Positions 51,055-60,763 of a DNA stretch of 64,000 bases are shown here, one piece after another (the stretch's first letter is position 1; the number at the start of each line of letters is the position of its first letter). Source of the DNA: Shinella curvata (GTDB lineage Bacteria > Pseudomonadota > Alphaproteobacteria > Rhizobiales > Rhizobiaceae); contig NZ_JALJCJ010000004.1 of NCBI RefSeq assembly GCF_022899935.1, positions 372,001-436,000 of the forward strand, given 5' to 3'. The position numbers were made by a program, and so were the translations under genes. The notes under the pieces are model-generated. The model did not search any database and was not told the origin of the DNA. It saw only the letters and a program-made list of their open reading frames with translations.

Positions 51055-52520
51055 TGCGCCAGGCCGACAAAATTCAAACCCCGGAGCCCTCCATGGACGA
51101 TCTCGACCTGTGTTACCTCAGTGCCCATGAGGCCATAGACTTCTTCAAGCGTAAAAAACTCTCCCCCGTCGAATTGATGGAGGCGACGATCCGCCGGGCC
51201 GGGGTGCTGAAAGGCTCGGTCAACGCGCTCACCTATACGCATTTCGACGAGGCTATGGACCTCGCCCGCAAGGCGGAAGCGAAATATGCCAAGGGCGCGC
51301 GTACCGGCGTTCTCGAAGGCCTGCCGGTCGGCATCAAGGATGAAAGCGAGATCAAGGGCAAGCCGACCTCGATCGGGTCGCTGATCCACAAGGATCATAT
51401 CGCGGAGCGCACCTCGACGATGAATGCCCGCGTCATGGCGGCCGGCGGCATCGTGCATGCGCGCACCGCCACACCGGAATATTGCTGCGCCGGTACCACA
51501 TGGTCGCGGCTCTGGGGCGTCACGCGCAATCCGTGGAACCCGGACTTCACCTGCGGCGGCTCGTCCGGCGGGGCAGGCGCATCGCTCGCCTCCGGCACCT
51601 CAACGCTGGCGACGGGGTCAGATATCGGCGGCTCGATCCGCATTCCGGCCTCGGCCTGCGGCGTCGTCGGCTACAAGCCGCCCTATGGCCGCAACCCCGA
51701 CGACACGCCCTTCAACCTCGACTTCTTCTGCCACACCGGCCCGATGGCCCGCACTGTCAAGGATGCGATCCTGTTGCAGAACGTGATGTGCGGCCCGAGC
51801 CCCGACGATATCGTCTCGCTCAGACCGAAGCTGCGCCTGCCGACGGACTACAAGCCGATCAAGGGCTGGAAGATCGCCTTTTCCATGGATCTCGGCGTCT
51901 TCCAGGTCGATCCCGACGTGCAGAAGAACACGCTTGCCGCCCTTGATGTCTTCCGCTCGCTCGGCGCGACCGTGGAGGAGGTCGATCTCGGCTGGCCGCC
52001 GCATATCCTCAAGGCTGGCATGGGCTATCTCGAGCACATCTTCGGGGCCTATCTCTCGACGCTGCTTGACGAGCACGGCGACAAGATGACCACCTATGCA
52101 AGGCAGTTCGCGGAGTTCGGCCGCGCCTCGAAATCCACGGATTTCGTCCACAGCCTGGAGGTCGTCGGCGAGATGTACAAGACGCTCGGCCCGATCCTCG
52201 CGCGTTACGACGTGCTCGTCTGCCCGACCAATGCGCTGCCCGCCGTGCGGGCCGACTTCGACCATTCCACAGAAACGCTCGAGATCAACGGCAAGGTGGT
52301 CAATCCCTCACTCGGCTGGGTCATGACCACGCCGTTCAACATGATGAGCCGCTGCCCTGTGCTGTCGGTGCCGACGGGCCATGCCGAAAACGGGGTCCCG
52401 ACCGGCCTGCAGATCGTTGGTCGCACCTATCGCGATGCCGACGTCTTCCGCGCCGGCCTCGCCTTCGAAGAGGCGGTCGGCGGCTGGTACGGCAATGCGT
52501 CGAGCCGTCCGCGTCTCTGA
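51054..52520 (+). CDS. Amidase-signature hydrolase (Ser-cisSer-Lys)
   Basis: The 488-residue protein has the amidase-signature triad: K95 in GIKDE, the cis-Ser at S170 in GGSSGGAG and the nucleophile S194 in GSDIGGSIRIPAS. Members hydrolyse amide bonds of small molecules, aryl amides or Asn/Gln-like substrates. The ATG overlaps the stop codon of the PotD-like gene (TGATG), so the two are co-translated; this amidase probably processes what the binding protein captures. There is no signal peptide, so it acts in the cytoplasm. Confidence 0.85.
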   Translation: MRQADKIQTPEPSMDDLDLCYLSAHEAIDFFKRKKLSPVELMEATIRRAGVLKGSVNALTYTHFDEAMDLARKAEAKYAKGARTGVLEGLPVGIKDESEIKGKPTSIGSLIHKDHIAERTSTMNARVMAAGGIVHARTATPEYCCAGTTWSRLWGVTRNPWNPDFTCGGSSGGAGASLASGTSTLATGSDIGGSIRIPASACGVVGYKPPYGRNPDDTPFNLDFFCHTGPMARTVKDAILLQNVMCGPSPDDIVSLRPKLRLPTDYKPIKGWKIAFSMDLGVFQVDPDVQKNTLAALDVFRSLGATVEEVDLGWPPHILKAGMGYLEHIFGAYLSTLLDEHGDKMTTYARQFAEFGRASKSTDFVHSLEVVGEMYKTLGPILARYDVLVCPTNALPAVRADFDHSTETLEINGKVVNPSLGWVMTTPFNMMSRCPVLSVPTGHAENGVPTGLQIVGRTYRDADVFRAGLAFEEAVGGWYGNASSRPRL

Positions 52521-52536
52521 GAACCGTTGACCGGCA

Positions 52537-52567
52537 CGGTCCACCGTCCGATAAGGGCGGTGGACCG
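52537..52567 (+). repeat. Hairpin after the amidase gene
   Basis: CGGTCCACCG (52537-52546) and CGGTGGACCG (52558-52567) pair perfectly over 10 bp, 17 bases after the stop codon. No T run follows, so it is a weak terminator or an operator-like dyad before the TetR gene. Confidence 0.4.
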
Positions 52568-52640
52568 CTTAAGAGTCTGGAATGATGCGTTGAAGACACC
52601 GAAGGCCGCCCTTGCGATCACGCCGGATGAACCCGGCAAA

Positions 52641-53276
52641 ATGGCGACGCCGATGACCAAAACCGGCCGCAAGGACGGCCGGCATGTGCGCGGGCAGGCG
52701 AGCGTGCAGCGCATCATCGACACCACCATCCGCCTGATTGCCGAGGAGGGGATCTCCGGCGTCACCATGCAGCGCATCGCCCGCGAGATCGGCTCGTCCA
52801 ATGCGCTCGTCGTCTTCCACTTCGGCTCGAAGGAAAAGCTTTTCCGCGCCGTGCTGGAATATCTCAACGATCAGTTCGACAGCCTCTGGCAGAGGACCGT
52901 GTGGAAACCCGGTCTTTCGGCGGCGGAGCGCGTGGTGGCCTCCATCGATTGCGCCCGACATTTCCGCGTCCAGCATCCCGATTGGGTCACCGTCTGGGTG
53001 CTGTTCGGCGGCGACCGTCAGACCACGCAGCTCGACCGCATCATCAGCCTGCCGAGCGACCAGGCTTATCTCGCCCAGTCCCGCGCCTTCCTGACCGAAA
53101 TAGCGCGCGAGGGTGGCTATGAGAACGTGGATATCGATACGCTGGCCGAGGGGCTGAACTATCTCGTGCATGGCGCCTGGTACTGGGACACGTTCAATCC
53201 CGACACGGTCCGGTCCGATGCCTTGCATGCGACCGCGCTGACGCTGTTGCGCCAGGCATTTCCGAAAAGTTTCTGA
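52641..53276 (+). CDS. TetR-family transcriptional regulator (BetI-like)
   Basis: The protein (211 residues from the ATG at 52641; the frame is open from 52527) has a TetR helix-turn-helix in the N-terminal 70 residues: SVQRIIDTTIRLIAEEGISGVTMQRIAREIGSSNALVVFHFGSKEKLFRAVL. A helical ligand domain follows that resembles BetI-like regulators (EGLNYLVHGAWYWD). It would repress the PotD-like/amidase genes upstream until a ligand binds; a dyad at 49822-49835 is a candidate site. The exact start is unclear because no strong ribosome site is visible. Confidence 0.8.
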   Translation: MATPMTKTGRKDGRHVRGQASVQRIIDTTIRLIAEEGISGVTMQRIAREIGSSNALVVFHFGSKEKLFRAVLEYLNDQFDSLWQRTVWKPGLSAAERVVASIDCARHFRVQHPDWVTVWVLFGGDRQTTQLDRIISLPSDQAYLAQSRAFLTEIAREGGYENVDIDTLAEGLNYLVHGAWYWDTFNPDTVRSDALHATALTLLRQAFPKSF

Positions 53277-53282
53277 GCGGGC

Positions 53283-53310
53283 AAAAAAAGAGCCCCGCAC
53301 GAAGCGGGGC
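53283..53310 (-). terminator. Intrinsic terminator on the minus strand, downstream of oxyR
   Basis: Read on the minus strand, GCCCCGC-TTCGT-GCGGGGC is followed by TC and seven T. The 7-bp GC stem and long U tract make a strong terminator. It lies 165 bases beyond the oxyR stop codon, leaving room for a separate transcript. Confidence 0.85.
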
Positions 53311-53400
53311 AGCAAGCGCCACGGTTTGGCTCCCAATGACGCGGGGAAGCTCGCGGGTTGCGCGAGTGATCTCCACCTATGCTCTTGCCCCTCGGCAGGG
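53283..53400 (-). ncRNA. Candidate small RNA or structured 3' region downstream of oxyR
   Basis: On the minus strand the stretch before the terminator folds into a CTCGCG/CGCGAG hairpin (53350-53366) and a GCGUCA-UUGG/CCAA-UGGCGC hairpin (53316-53342). A GGGGCA segment (53386-53391) can pair with UGCCCC (53306-53311), which is also the first arm of the terminator, so the two pairings compete. I see no convincing promoter and no match to a known rhizobial small RNA. It may instead be the long 3' untranslated region of oxyR. The 5' boundary is a guess. Confidence 0.4.
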
Positions 53401-53431
53401 AAGGTCTGATTCGGCGATTCCGGTACGCCCG

Positions 53432-53449
53432 TGCAAATAAACTGCAAAT
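53432..53449. repeat. TGCAAAT direct repeat, 11-bp period
   Basis: TGCAAAT occurs at 53432-53438 and 53443-53449, one helical turn apart, just after the oxyR stop codon and before the structured region. It could be a protein-binding site for a promoter of the small RNA, or chance. Confidence 0.25.
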
Positions 53450-53474
53450 GCAGCCATTTTGACCGCGTGCATGC

Positions 53475-54395
53475 CTATGAAGCGTTCACCTGCGATGCGC
53501 CGCGCATGCCGTCGGCCGAGCGGCGCACCACCTCGGCGATCTCCCCGAGCTGTTTGGCCAGTGGCGTCGAGTTTCGCCAGATCATGCCGATCGTGCGCGA
53601 GGGTCGGGGCGAGGGAAAGCGAGCGATGGAGACCGGTGCCGAGCGTGTTTCCACCGGAACCGCCATTTCCGGAATAAGGGTAACGCCGATGCCGGCGCCC
53701 ACCATCTGCACCAGCGTCGAAAGCGAGCTGCCCTCCATGATTTCGCGCGGCCTGGCCGAACCGACGCGGCAAAAGGACAGCGCCTGATCGCGAAAGCAGT
53801 GCCCCTCTTCAAGCAGCAGCAGCCGCATTTCGCGCAGCGCGTCTCGCTCGGGCACCGGTTTGCCGTCGTCCTCGCGGCGCCGCACCAGCACGAAGTCTTC
53901 GTCGAACAGCTTCATTTCCGTCAGCGAAGGCTCAGAAACCGGTAGCGCCACGATGGCGATATCCAGTTCGCCCTGTGTCAACTCCTGGATGAGCTTGGCT
54001 GTCTGCGTTTCACGCACATCGATCTGAATTCCGTCGAAGGCGCGGTTGAGATCGTTTATGATGACCGGCAGCAGATAGGGCGCGACGGTCGGGATGATGC
54101 CGATGCGCAGGCGCGCGAGGAAAGGATTGCGCGCCGCGCGGGCAAGCTCGCCCAGTTCATCGACGGCCTGCAGGATATCCCGCACCCGGTGTGCGAAGGT
54201 CTCGCCGAAGGCGGTGAGCTTCACATCGCGGGCGCTGCGCTCGAAGAGATTGTTGCCGAGTTCTTCCTCGAGCTCCTTGATTTGCATGGAGAGCGCCGGC
54301 TGGGAGATGGCGCAGGCATCGGCAGCGAGGCGGAAGCGGCCGTGCCGCGTCAGTGCCTCGAAATAGCGCAGCTGTTTCAGGGTCAGGTTCGTCAT
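53475..54395 (-). CDS. oxyR: OxyR hydrogen-peroxide sensor/activator
   Basis: The 306-residue LysR protein has the helix-turn-helix at residues 1-60 and the OxyR redox pair C200 and C209 in LEEGHCFRDQALSFC, equivalent to E. coli C199/C208 with the same nine-residue spacing. Peroxide oxidises C200, a disulfide forms, and the protein activates target promoters. It is divergent from katG with 167 bases between the start codons, so katG is the expected main target. A strong terminator is found 165 bases past its stop codon. Confidence 0.95.
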   Translation of the reverse strand: MTNLTLKQLRYFEALTRHGRFRLAADACAISQPALSMQIKELEEELGNNLFERSARDVKLTAFGETFAHRVRDILQAVDELGELARAARNPFLARLRIGIIPTVAPYLLPVIINDLNRAFDGIQIDVRETQTAKLIQELTQGELDIAIVALPVSEPSLTEMKLFDEDFVLVRRREDDGKPVPERDALREMRLLLLEEGHCFRDQALSFCRVGSARPREIMEGSSLSTLVQMVGAGIGVTLIPEMAVPVETRSAPVSIARFPSPRPSRTIGMIWRNSTPLAKQLGEIAEVVRRSADGMRGASQVNAS

Positions 54396-54397
54396 AA

Positions 54398-56746
<2,349 letters not shown>

Positions 56747-56767
56747 TCGGCCCGCTCAAGAGGATGG

Positions 56768-56794
56768 AAATGGCCGGCTTTTGCCGGCCATTTT
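56768..56794 (+). terminator. Intrinsic terminator of katG
   Basis: AAATGGCCGGC and GCCGGCCATTT form an 11-bp perfect stem with a TTTT loop, ending in TTTT, 22 bases after the katG stop codon. Confidence 0.85.
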
Positions 56795-56844
56795 CGTTCA
56801 AGCCTTTGAAAACAAAAAACCCAGGCCGTTTTTGCATGAGGTTT

Positions 56845-56868
56845 TGCCCAAATTGAATTGGCAAGCCA
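56845..56868. promoter_or_regulatory. Shared LysR-type motif, copy 1 (before the D-amino-acid transaminase-like gene)
   Basis: TTGCC and GGCAA (56844-56864) flank 11 bases, a T-N11-A-type dyad. The stretch TGCCCAAA..GAATTGGC.AAGCCA matches copy 2 at 60669-60693 at nearly every position, allowing one gap. It lies about 60 bases before the first gene of the transaminase operon. Confidence 0.6.
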
Positions 56869-56924
56869 AGGCAAGTCGCACCAATGTTCCGCGCCAGTGA
56901 CAACCAATGCGCAATGAGGAACGG

Positions 56925-57776
56925 ATGGGTAGGATCGTCTACATCCACGGTGATTTCGTGCCGGAGGAAGAGGCCCGCATCGGGCTTTTCGATCGCGGTT
57001 TCCTGTTCGGCGATGCCGTCTATGAGGTGACGGCCGTCATCGCCGGGCGGATGATCGACAACGACCTGCATCTCGCCCGCCTCGAACGCTCGCTGGGCGA
57101 ACTCGGCATCGCCCTGCCGCTGCCTAGGTCGGAAATCGAAGCCCTGCAAGCGGAACTGATCGTCCGCAACCGCCTCACGGACGGCACCGTCTATCTACAG
57201 GTTTCGCGCGGCGAGGCGGACCGCGATTTCCTCTATCCGCAAGACATGGCGCCGAAACTCATCGGCTTCACTCAGACGAAGACGCTGACTGGCACGAAGG
57301 CGCAGCGCGAGGGCATCGCCGTCGATCTGGCCGATGATCCGCGCTGGCATCGGCGCGATATCAAGACGGCTATGCTGCTCGGGCAGGTCATGGCCAAACA
57401 GACGGCGCGGACGCGCGGCTTCGACGATGTCTGGCTGGTCGAGGCGGGGCTGGTGACGGAGGGGGCCTCTTCGACAGCGCATGTCATCACCGCTGACGGA
57501 CGCATCCTCACCCGTGCCGCCTCGAAGGCGACGCTGCCGGGCTGTACGCAGCGGGCCCTGGCCCGCCTCTGCGAAGCTGAAGGCCTGCGCATCGAGGAGC
57601 GCGCCTTCACGCCCGAGGAGGCGCAGGACGCGGCTGAAGCGTTCCAAACCTCGGCCTCAAGCCTCGTCATGCCGGTCGTGAAGATCGGCGCGCGAATGAT
57701 CGGCGATGGCCGGCCCGGCCCGATGACGCGGCGGCTACAGTCGCTCTATCTGGAAGCGGCCGGCGTTCCGGCCTAA
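56925..57776 (+). CDS. D-amino-acid transaminase-like class IV aminotransferase
   Basis: From the ATG at 56925 (GAGGA four bases before; an ATG at 56907 is possible) the protein has 283 residues. It has the fold-type IV PLP layout: IHGDFVPEEEARIGLFDRGFLFGDAVYEV at the N-terminus, the PLP-lysine context RRDIKTAMLLGQVMAK and the phosphate-binding GLVTEGASSTAHVI loop. The family converts D-amino acids and 2-oxoacids, or is branched-chain or 4-amino-4-deoxychorismate type. The downstream D-aminopeptidase favours D-amino acids. It is followed by the DmpA-type peptidase after 27 bases. Confidence 0.83.
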   Translation: MGRIVYIHGDFVPEEEARIGLFDRGFLFGDAVYEVTAVIAGRMIDNDLHLARLERSLGELGIALPLPRSEIEALQAELIVRNRLTDGTVYLQVSRGEADRDFLYPQDMAPKLIGFTQTKTLTGTKAQREGIAVDLADDPRWHRRDIKTAMLLGQVMAKQTARTRGFDDVWLVEAGLVTEGASSTAHVITADGRILTRAASKATLPGCTQRALARLCEAEGLRIEERAFTPEEAQDAAEAFQTSASSLVMPVVKIGARMIGDGRPGPMTRRLQSLYLEAAGVPA

Positions 57777-57803
57777 GAAAAATCGGGACATCGGAGTGCA
57801 GCT

Positions 57804-58841
57804 ATGAAGACGGCGCGGGAATGGGGTTTGATGCCGGAAAGCCGGCTTGCGGTGGGGCCTGACAATGCCATCACGGATGTGCCGGGCGTTGCCGTTGGAC
57901 ATCGTTCGTTGCGCGGCGAGGGTCTCTTTACCGGCGTCACGGCCGTGCTTCCCCATGCGGGCGATCTTTTCCGGGTGAAGCCGCGCGCGGCTGTCGAGGT
58001 GATCAACGGCTTCGGCAAGTCGGCGGGCCTGATGCAGGTGGCCGAGCTCGGCACGATCGAGACGCCGATCCTGCTCACCAACACCTTCGGCGTCGCGGCC
58101 TGCACGGAGGCGCTGATCCGCCGGGCGATTGCCGCAAATCCGGCGATCGGGCGCAAGACCTCGACGGTCAATCCGCTCGTCTTCGAATGCAACGACGGCA
58201 GCATCAACGATATCCAGGCGCTGGCGGTGACACCTGATGATGCGATGGCCGCGCTGGATGCGGCGCGACCCGGTCCGGTCGAGCAGGGGGCGGTGGGTGC
58301 CGGTTCCGGCATGACGGCGTTCGGCTTCAAGGCGGGCATCGGCACGGCCTCGTGCATCATGCGCATCGCCAAACGCGATTTCACGCTCGGCACGCTGGTG
58401 CTCGCCAATTTCGGTGCGGCCGGCGATCTTGTGCTGCCAGATGGTCGTCGTCCCGATCCGCGCGTACCGGCCACGCCCGAGCGCGGCTCGGTCATCGTCA
58501 TCATGGCGACGGACCTGCCGCTCGGCGATCGGCAATTGCAACGTGTCGCCCGGCGCGGCGGGGCGGGGCTTGCCCGGCTCGGGGCCTTCTGGGGCCATGG
58601 CAGCGGCGACGTCGTGCTTTGTTTCACGACGGCCGATCCCGTCGCGCATGATTCGGTAGAACCGATCACCAGCCAGCAGCGCCTGTCAGACGACCATATC
58701 GACCTCGCCTTCCGCGCCGCCGCTGAGGCCACGCAGGAGGCCGTGCTGAATGCGCTCTGCATGGCGCCTGCCACCCTGGCCCGCAATGGCCGCATCTACC
58801 CCGCCCTGGCCGACTGGCTGAAGGAGAACCAGACCCCATGA
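57804..58841 (+). CDS. P1/DmpA-family (S58) N-terminal-nucleophile peptidase
   Basis: The 345-residue protein has the P1 family blocks: NAITDVPGVAVGHRSL, VEVINGFGKSAGLMQVAELGTIETPILLTNT, GAVGAGSGMTAFGFKAGIGTAS and VIVIMATDLPL. DmpA of Ochrobactrum cleaves itself in this region and then removes N-terminal D- or L-residues from small peptides; the GIGTAS block holds the likely cleavage site. The position of the nucleophile is inferred. It overlaps the D-aminopeptidase gene by ATGA. Confidence 0.8.
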   Translation: MKTAREWGLMPESRLAVGPDNAITDVPGVAVGHRSLRGEGLFTGVTAVLPHAGDLFRVKPRAAVEVINGFGKSAGLMQVAELGTIETPILLTNTFGVAACTEALIRRAIAANPAIGRKTSTVNPLVFECNDGSINDIQALAVTPDDAMAALDAARPGPVEQGAVGAGSGMTAFGFKAGIGTASCIMRIAKRDFTLGTLVLANFGAAGDLVLPDGRRPDPRVPATPERGSVIVIMATDLPLGDRQLQRVARRGGAGLARLGAFWGHGSGDVVLCFTTADPVAHDSVEPITSQQRLSDDHIDLAFRAAAEATQEAVLNALCMAPATLARNGRIYPALADWLKENQTP

Positions 58842-59638
58842 AAGTCTTCATTTCCGCCGATATCGAGGGAACCGCCGGCATTGCCCAATGGGACGAGGCC
58901 GACCGTAACCATCCGGACTGGAACGAGTTCCGCGCACTGATGACCGCCGAAGTGGTTGCCGCCTGCGAGGGCGCGCGGGCCGCCGGCGCGACGGAGGTCG
59001 TGATCAAGGACGCCCACAGCAGCGGTCGCAACCTCATCCTCGACCGGCTGCCCGATTATGCGCGCATCGTGCGCGGCTGGTCGGGCCATCCGGACGAAAT
59101 GATGTACGGCATCGACGCCGGCTTCGCCGCCGCGATCTATACCGGCTATCACTCCAAGGCCGGCACGGAGGTCAATCCGCTCGCCCACACCTCCAACATG
59201 CGCATTTCGCGCCTGCTGCTGAATGGCGAGGTCGCCTCGGAATTCACCTTCAACGCGCTCTGTGCGGCCGGCTACGGGGTGCCGTCGGTCTTCCTCGCCG
59301 GCGACGAGGGCATCTGTGCCGAGGCGCGGGCCATGGTGCCGGGCCTTGCGGCGGTAGAGACGCTGGACGGCCGTGGCCATGCCACGACATCCATCTCGCC
59401 CGCCTGGTCGCGGCGCCTCATTCGCGAGGGCGTGGCCGCGGCCCTTTCCGGCGATTTCGCGCAGGCGCTGCCCGCAAAGGCCGAGCACTACGAGGTGATC
59501 ATCGAGTTCAACACACCGGGCGAGGCCTATCGCGCCAGCTGGTATCCCGGTGCCCGCACACATGGCCTTCGCGCCATCGCCTTCGAGCACAGAGATTTTT
59601 CCGAGATCCTGCGTGCGCTGCTTTTCCTCAAGGTCTGA
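58838..59638 (+). CDS. dppA: M55-family D-aminopeptidase (DppA-like)
   Basis: The 266-residue protein matches Bacillus DppA: metal ligands D8 and E10 (SADIEG), H60 (DAHSSG) and H105 (GYHSKAG), plus H117 in AHTSN near the nucleophile position. A conserved Glu follows around residues 131-135. DppA is a self-compartmentalising zinc enzyme that removes D-amino acids from peptides. Together with the DmpA-type peptidase and the D-amino-acid transaminase-like enzyme it makes a plausible route to use D-amino-acid peptides from cell-wall turnover. It abuts the convergent LysR gene with no gap. Confidence 0.85.
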   Translation: MKVFISADIEGTAGIAQWDEADRNHPDWNEFRALMTAEVVAACEGARAAGATEVVIKDAHSSGRNLILDRLPDYARIVRGWSGHPDEMMYGIDAGFAAAIYTGYHSKAGTEVNPLAHTSNMRISRLLLNGEVASEFTFNALCAAGYGVPSVFLAGDEGICAEARAMVPGLAAVETLDGRGHATTSISPAWSRRLIREGVAAALSGDFAQALPAKAEHYEVIIEFNTPGEAYRASWYPGARTHGLRAIAFEHRDFSEILRALLFLKV

Positions 59639-60580
59639 TCAGGCCACTTCGCGCTCCAGGAGCAGCTTTGCCGTATGCCACAGGTCTTCGATCTTGCGGC
59701 TGCGGCTTGCTGCATGCCGGTAGAGGCGGATTTCAAGATCGAGGTTCCAGCCGGCATCGGCGGAAGCGGGTACGAGGCGTCCGCTTTCGATCTCGTCGCG
59801 CGCCAGGCTCTCCGGCAGCCAGCAGATACCCGCTCCCGTCACCGCCATGTTCATCAGCCCGGCACTGATGGTGTTTTCGTGCGTTATGCGGCGGCGGAAG
59901 GGCGGGCGGCGCAGCATGAGGCGCGACAGCGCCACGCCAAAGAACGAATTGAAGCCGTAACTCAGATAGGGAATGGCAAGCCGCGGCTGCGCGACGGCGC
60001 GGTCGAGAATGTGCAGTCCCGGCTGCGAACCGCCGGGCATGGAGACATGGGCCGCGGCAAGCGGAACCAGCCGGTCATGCGCGACCGTCAGCGATGAAAA
60101 CTGCCCGCGATCAAGATGGAACGGCACTTCCGGATGGGCGTAGGTGAGAAAGAAATCCGCCTCTTCGCCGACTAGCGCATCCAAGTTAGCCTCGATACCG
60201 CCGCGGTCGGCAATCAGCGAGGTGCTGAAGGCGCCGCCGGCCTTTTCGAGGGTTTGCAGCCAGCGCGGAAAGAACGTCACCGTCAACGTATGGAGGGCGG
60301 CGAAGCGCACCAGCCCCGGCTCGTGGGAGGGGCGCAGTGCCTCGCGCGCCGCATAGAAGGTGCGGATCGCCTCCTGCGCGACCGGCAGGAAATTGCGGCC
60401 GGCCGGCGTCAGCTCGGCCGGCATGGTGGCGCGACTGATCAGCGTGGCGCCGAGCCAGCTTTCAAGCTGCTTGATGCGGCGGCTAAAGGCCGGCTGCGTG
60501 ACGTTACGCAGATCCGCAGCGCGCGAAAAACTCGACGTGTCGGCGAGCGTCACGAAGTCCTCCAGCCATTTGATCTCCAT
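59639..60580 (-). CDS. LysR-family regulator of the D-amino-acid/peptide set
   Basis: From the ATG at 60580 the protein has 313 residues, with a LysR helix-turn-helix at 1-60 (SFSRAADLRNVTQPAFSRRIKQLESWLGATLI) and an effector domain behind it. It lies between the D-aminopeptidase gene and the amidohydrolase gene and is divergent from the latter. The motifs at 56845-56868 and 60669-60693 are nearly the same, so both plus-strand units may be its targets. Confidence 0.85.
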   Translation of the reverse strand: MEIKWLEDFVTLADTSSFSRAADLRNVTQPAFSRRIKQLESWLGATLISRATMPAELTPAGRNFLPVAQEAIRTFYAAREALRPSHEPGLVRFAALHTLTVTFFPRWLQTLEKAGGAFSTSLIADRGGIEANLDALVGEEADFFLTYAHPEVPFHLDRGQFSSLTVAHDRLVPLAAAHVSMPGGSQPGLHILDRAVAQPRLAIPYLSYGFNSFFGVALSRLMLRRPPFRRRITHENTISAGLMNMAVTGAGICWLPESLARDEIESGRLVPASADAGWNLDLEIRLYRHAASRSRKIEDLWHTAKLLLEREVA

Positions 60581-60646
60581 CGCCGCGCGCCCTCCCGATC
60601 CTGTCCACCCGTAAGATCGATCATAAGTCATTCAATCGAAAAGAGT

Positions 60647-60661
60647 ATGCCGTTTCGGCAT
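60647..60661. promoter_or_regulatory. TGCCG...CGGCA dyad in the LysR/amidohydrolase divergent region
   Basis: ATGCCG-TTT-CGGCAT is a perfect 15-bp inverted repeat containing a T-N11-A frame as expected for LysR. A similar TGCCG-AAAA-CGGCA occurs at 62419-62432 before the peptide-binding-protein gene. Confidence 0.5.
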
Positions 60662-60668
60662 GGGGTGG

Positions 60669-60693
60669 TGCCAAAAGCGAATTGGCCAAGCCA
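60669..60693. promoter_or_regulatory. Shared LysR-type motif, copy 2 (before the amidohydrolase)
   Basis: The stretch TGCCAAAA..GAATTGGCCAAGCCA repeats copy 1 at 56845-56868 with one inserted C and three substitutions. It lies about 70 bases before the amidohydrolase start and just downstream of the dyad at 60647-60661. Confidence 0.6.
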
Positions 60694-60763
60694 GCCGCAA
60701 CCTTTCACGTTGCGTCAGGAGGAACGGGGCGCCGGTTCGGCCGCCCCGACAAAGGAGTGATGC

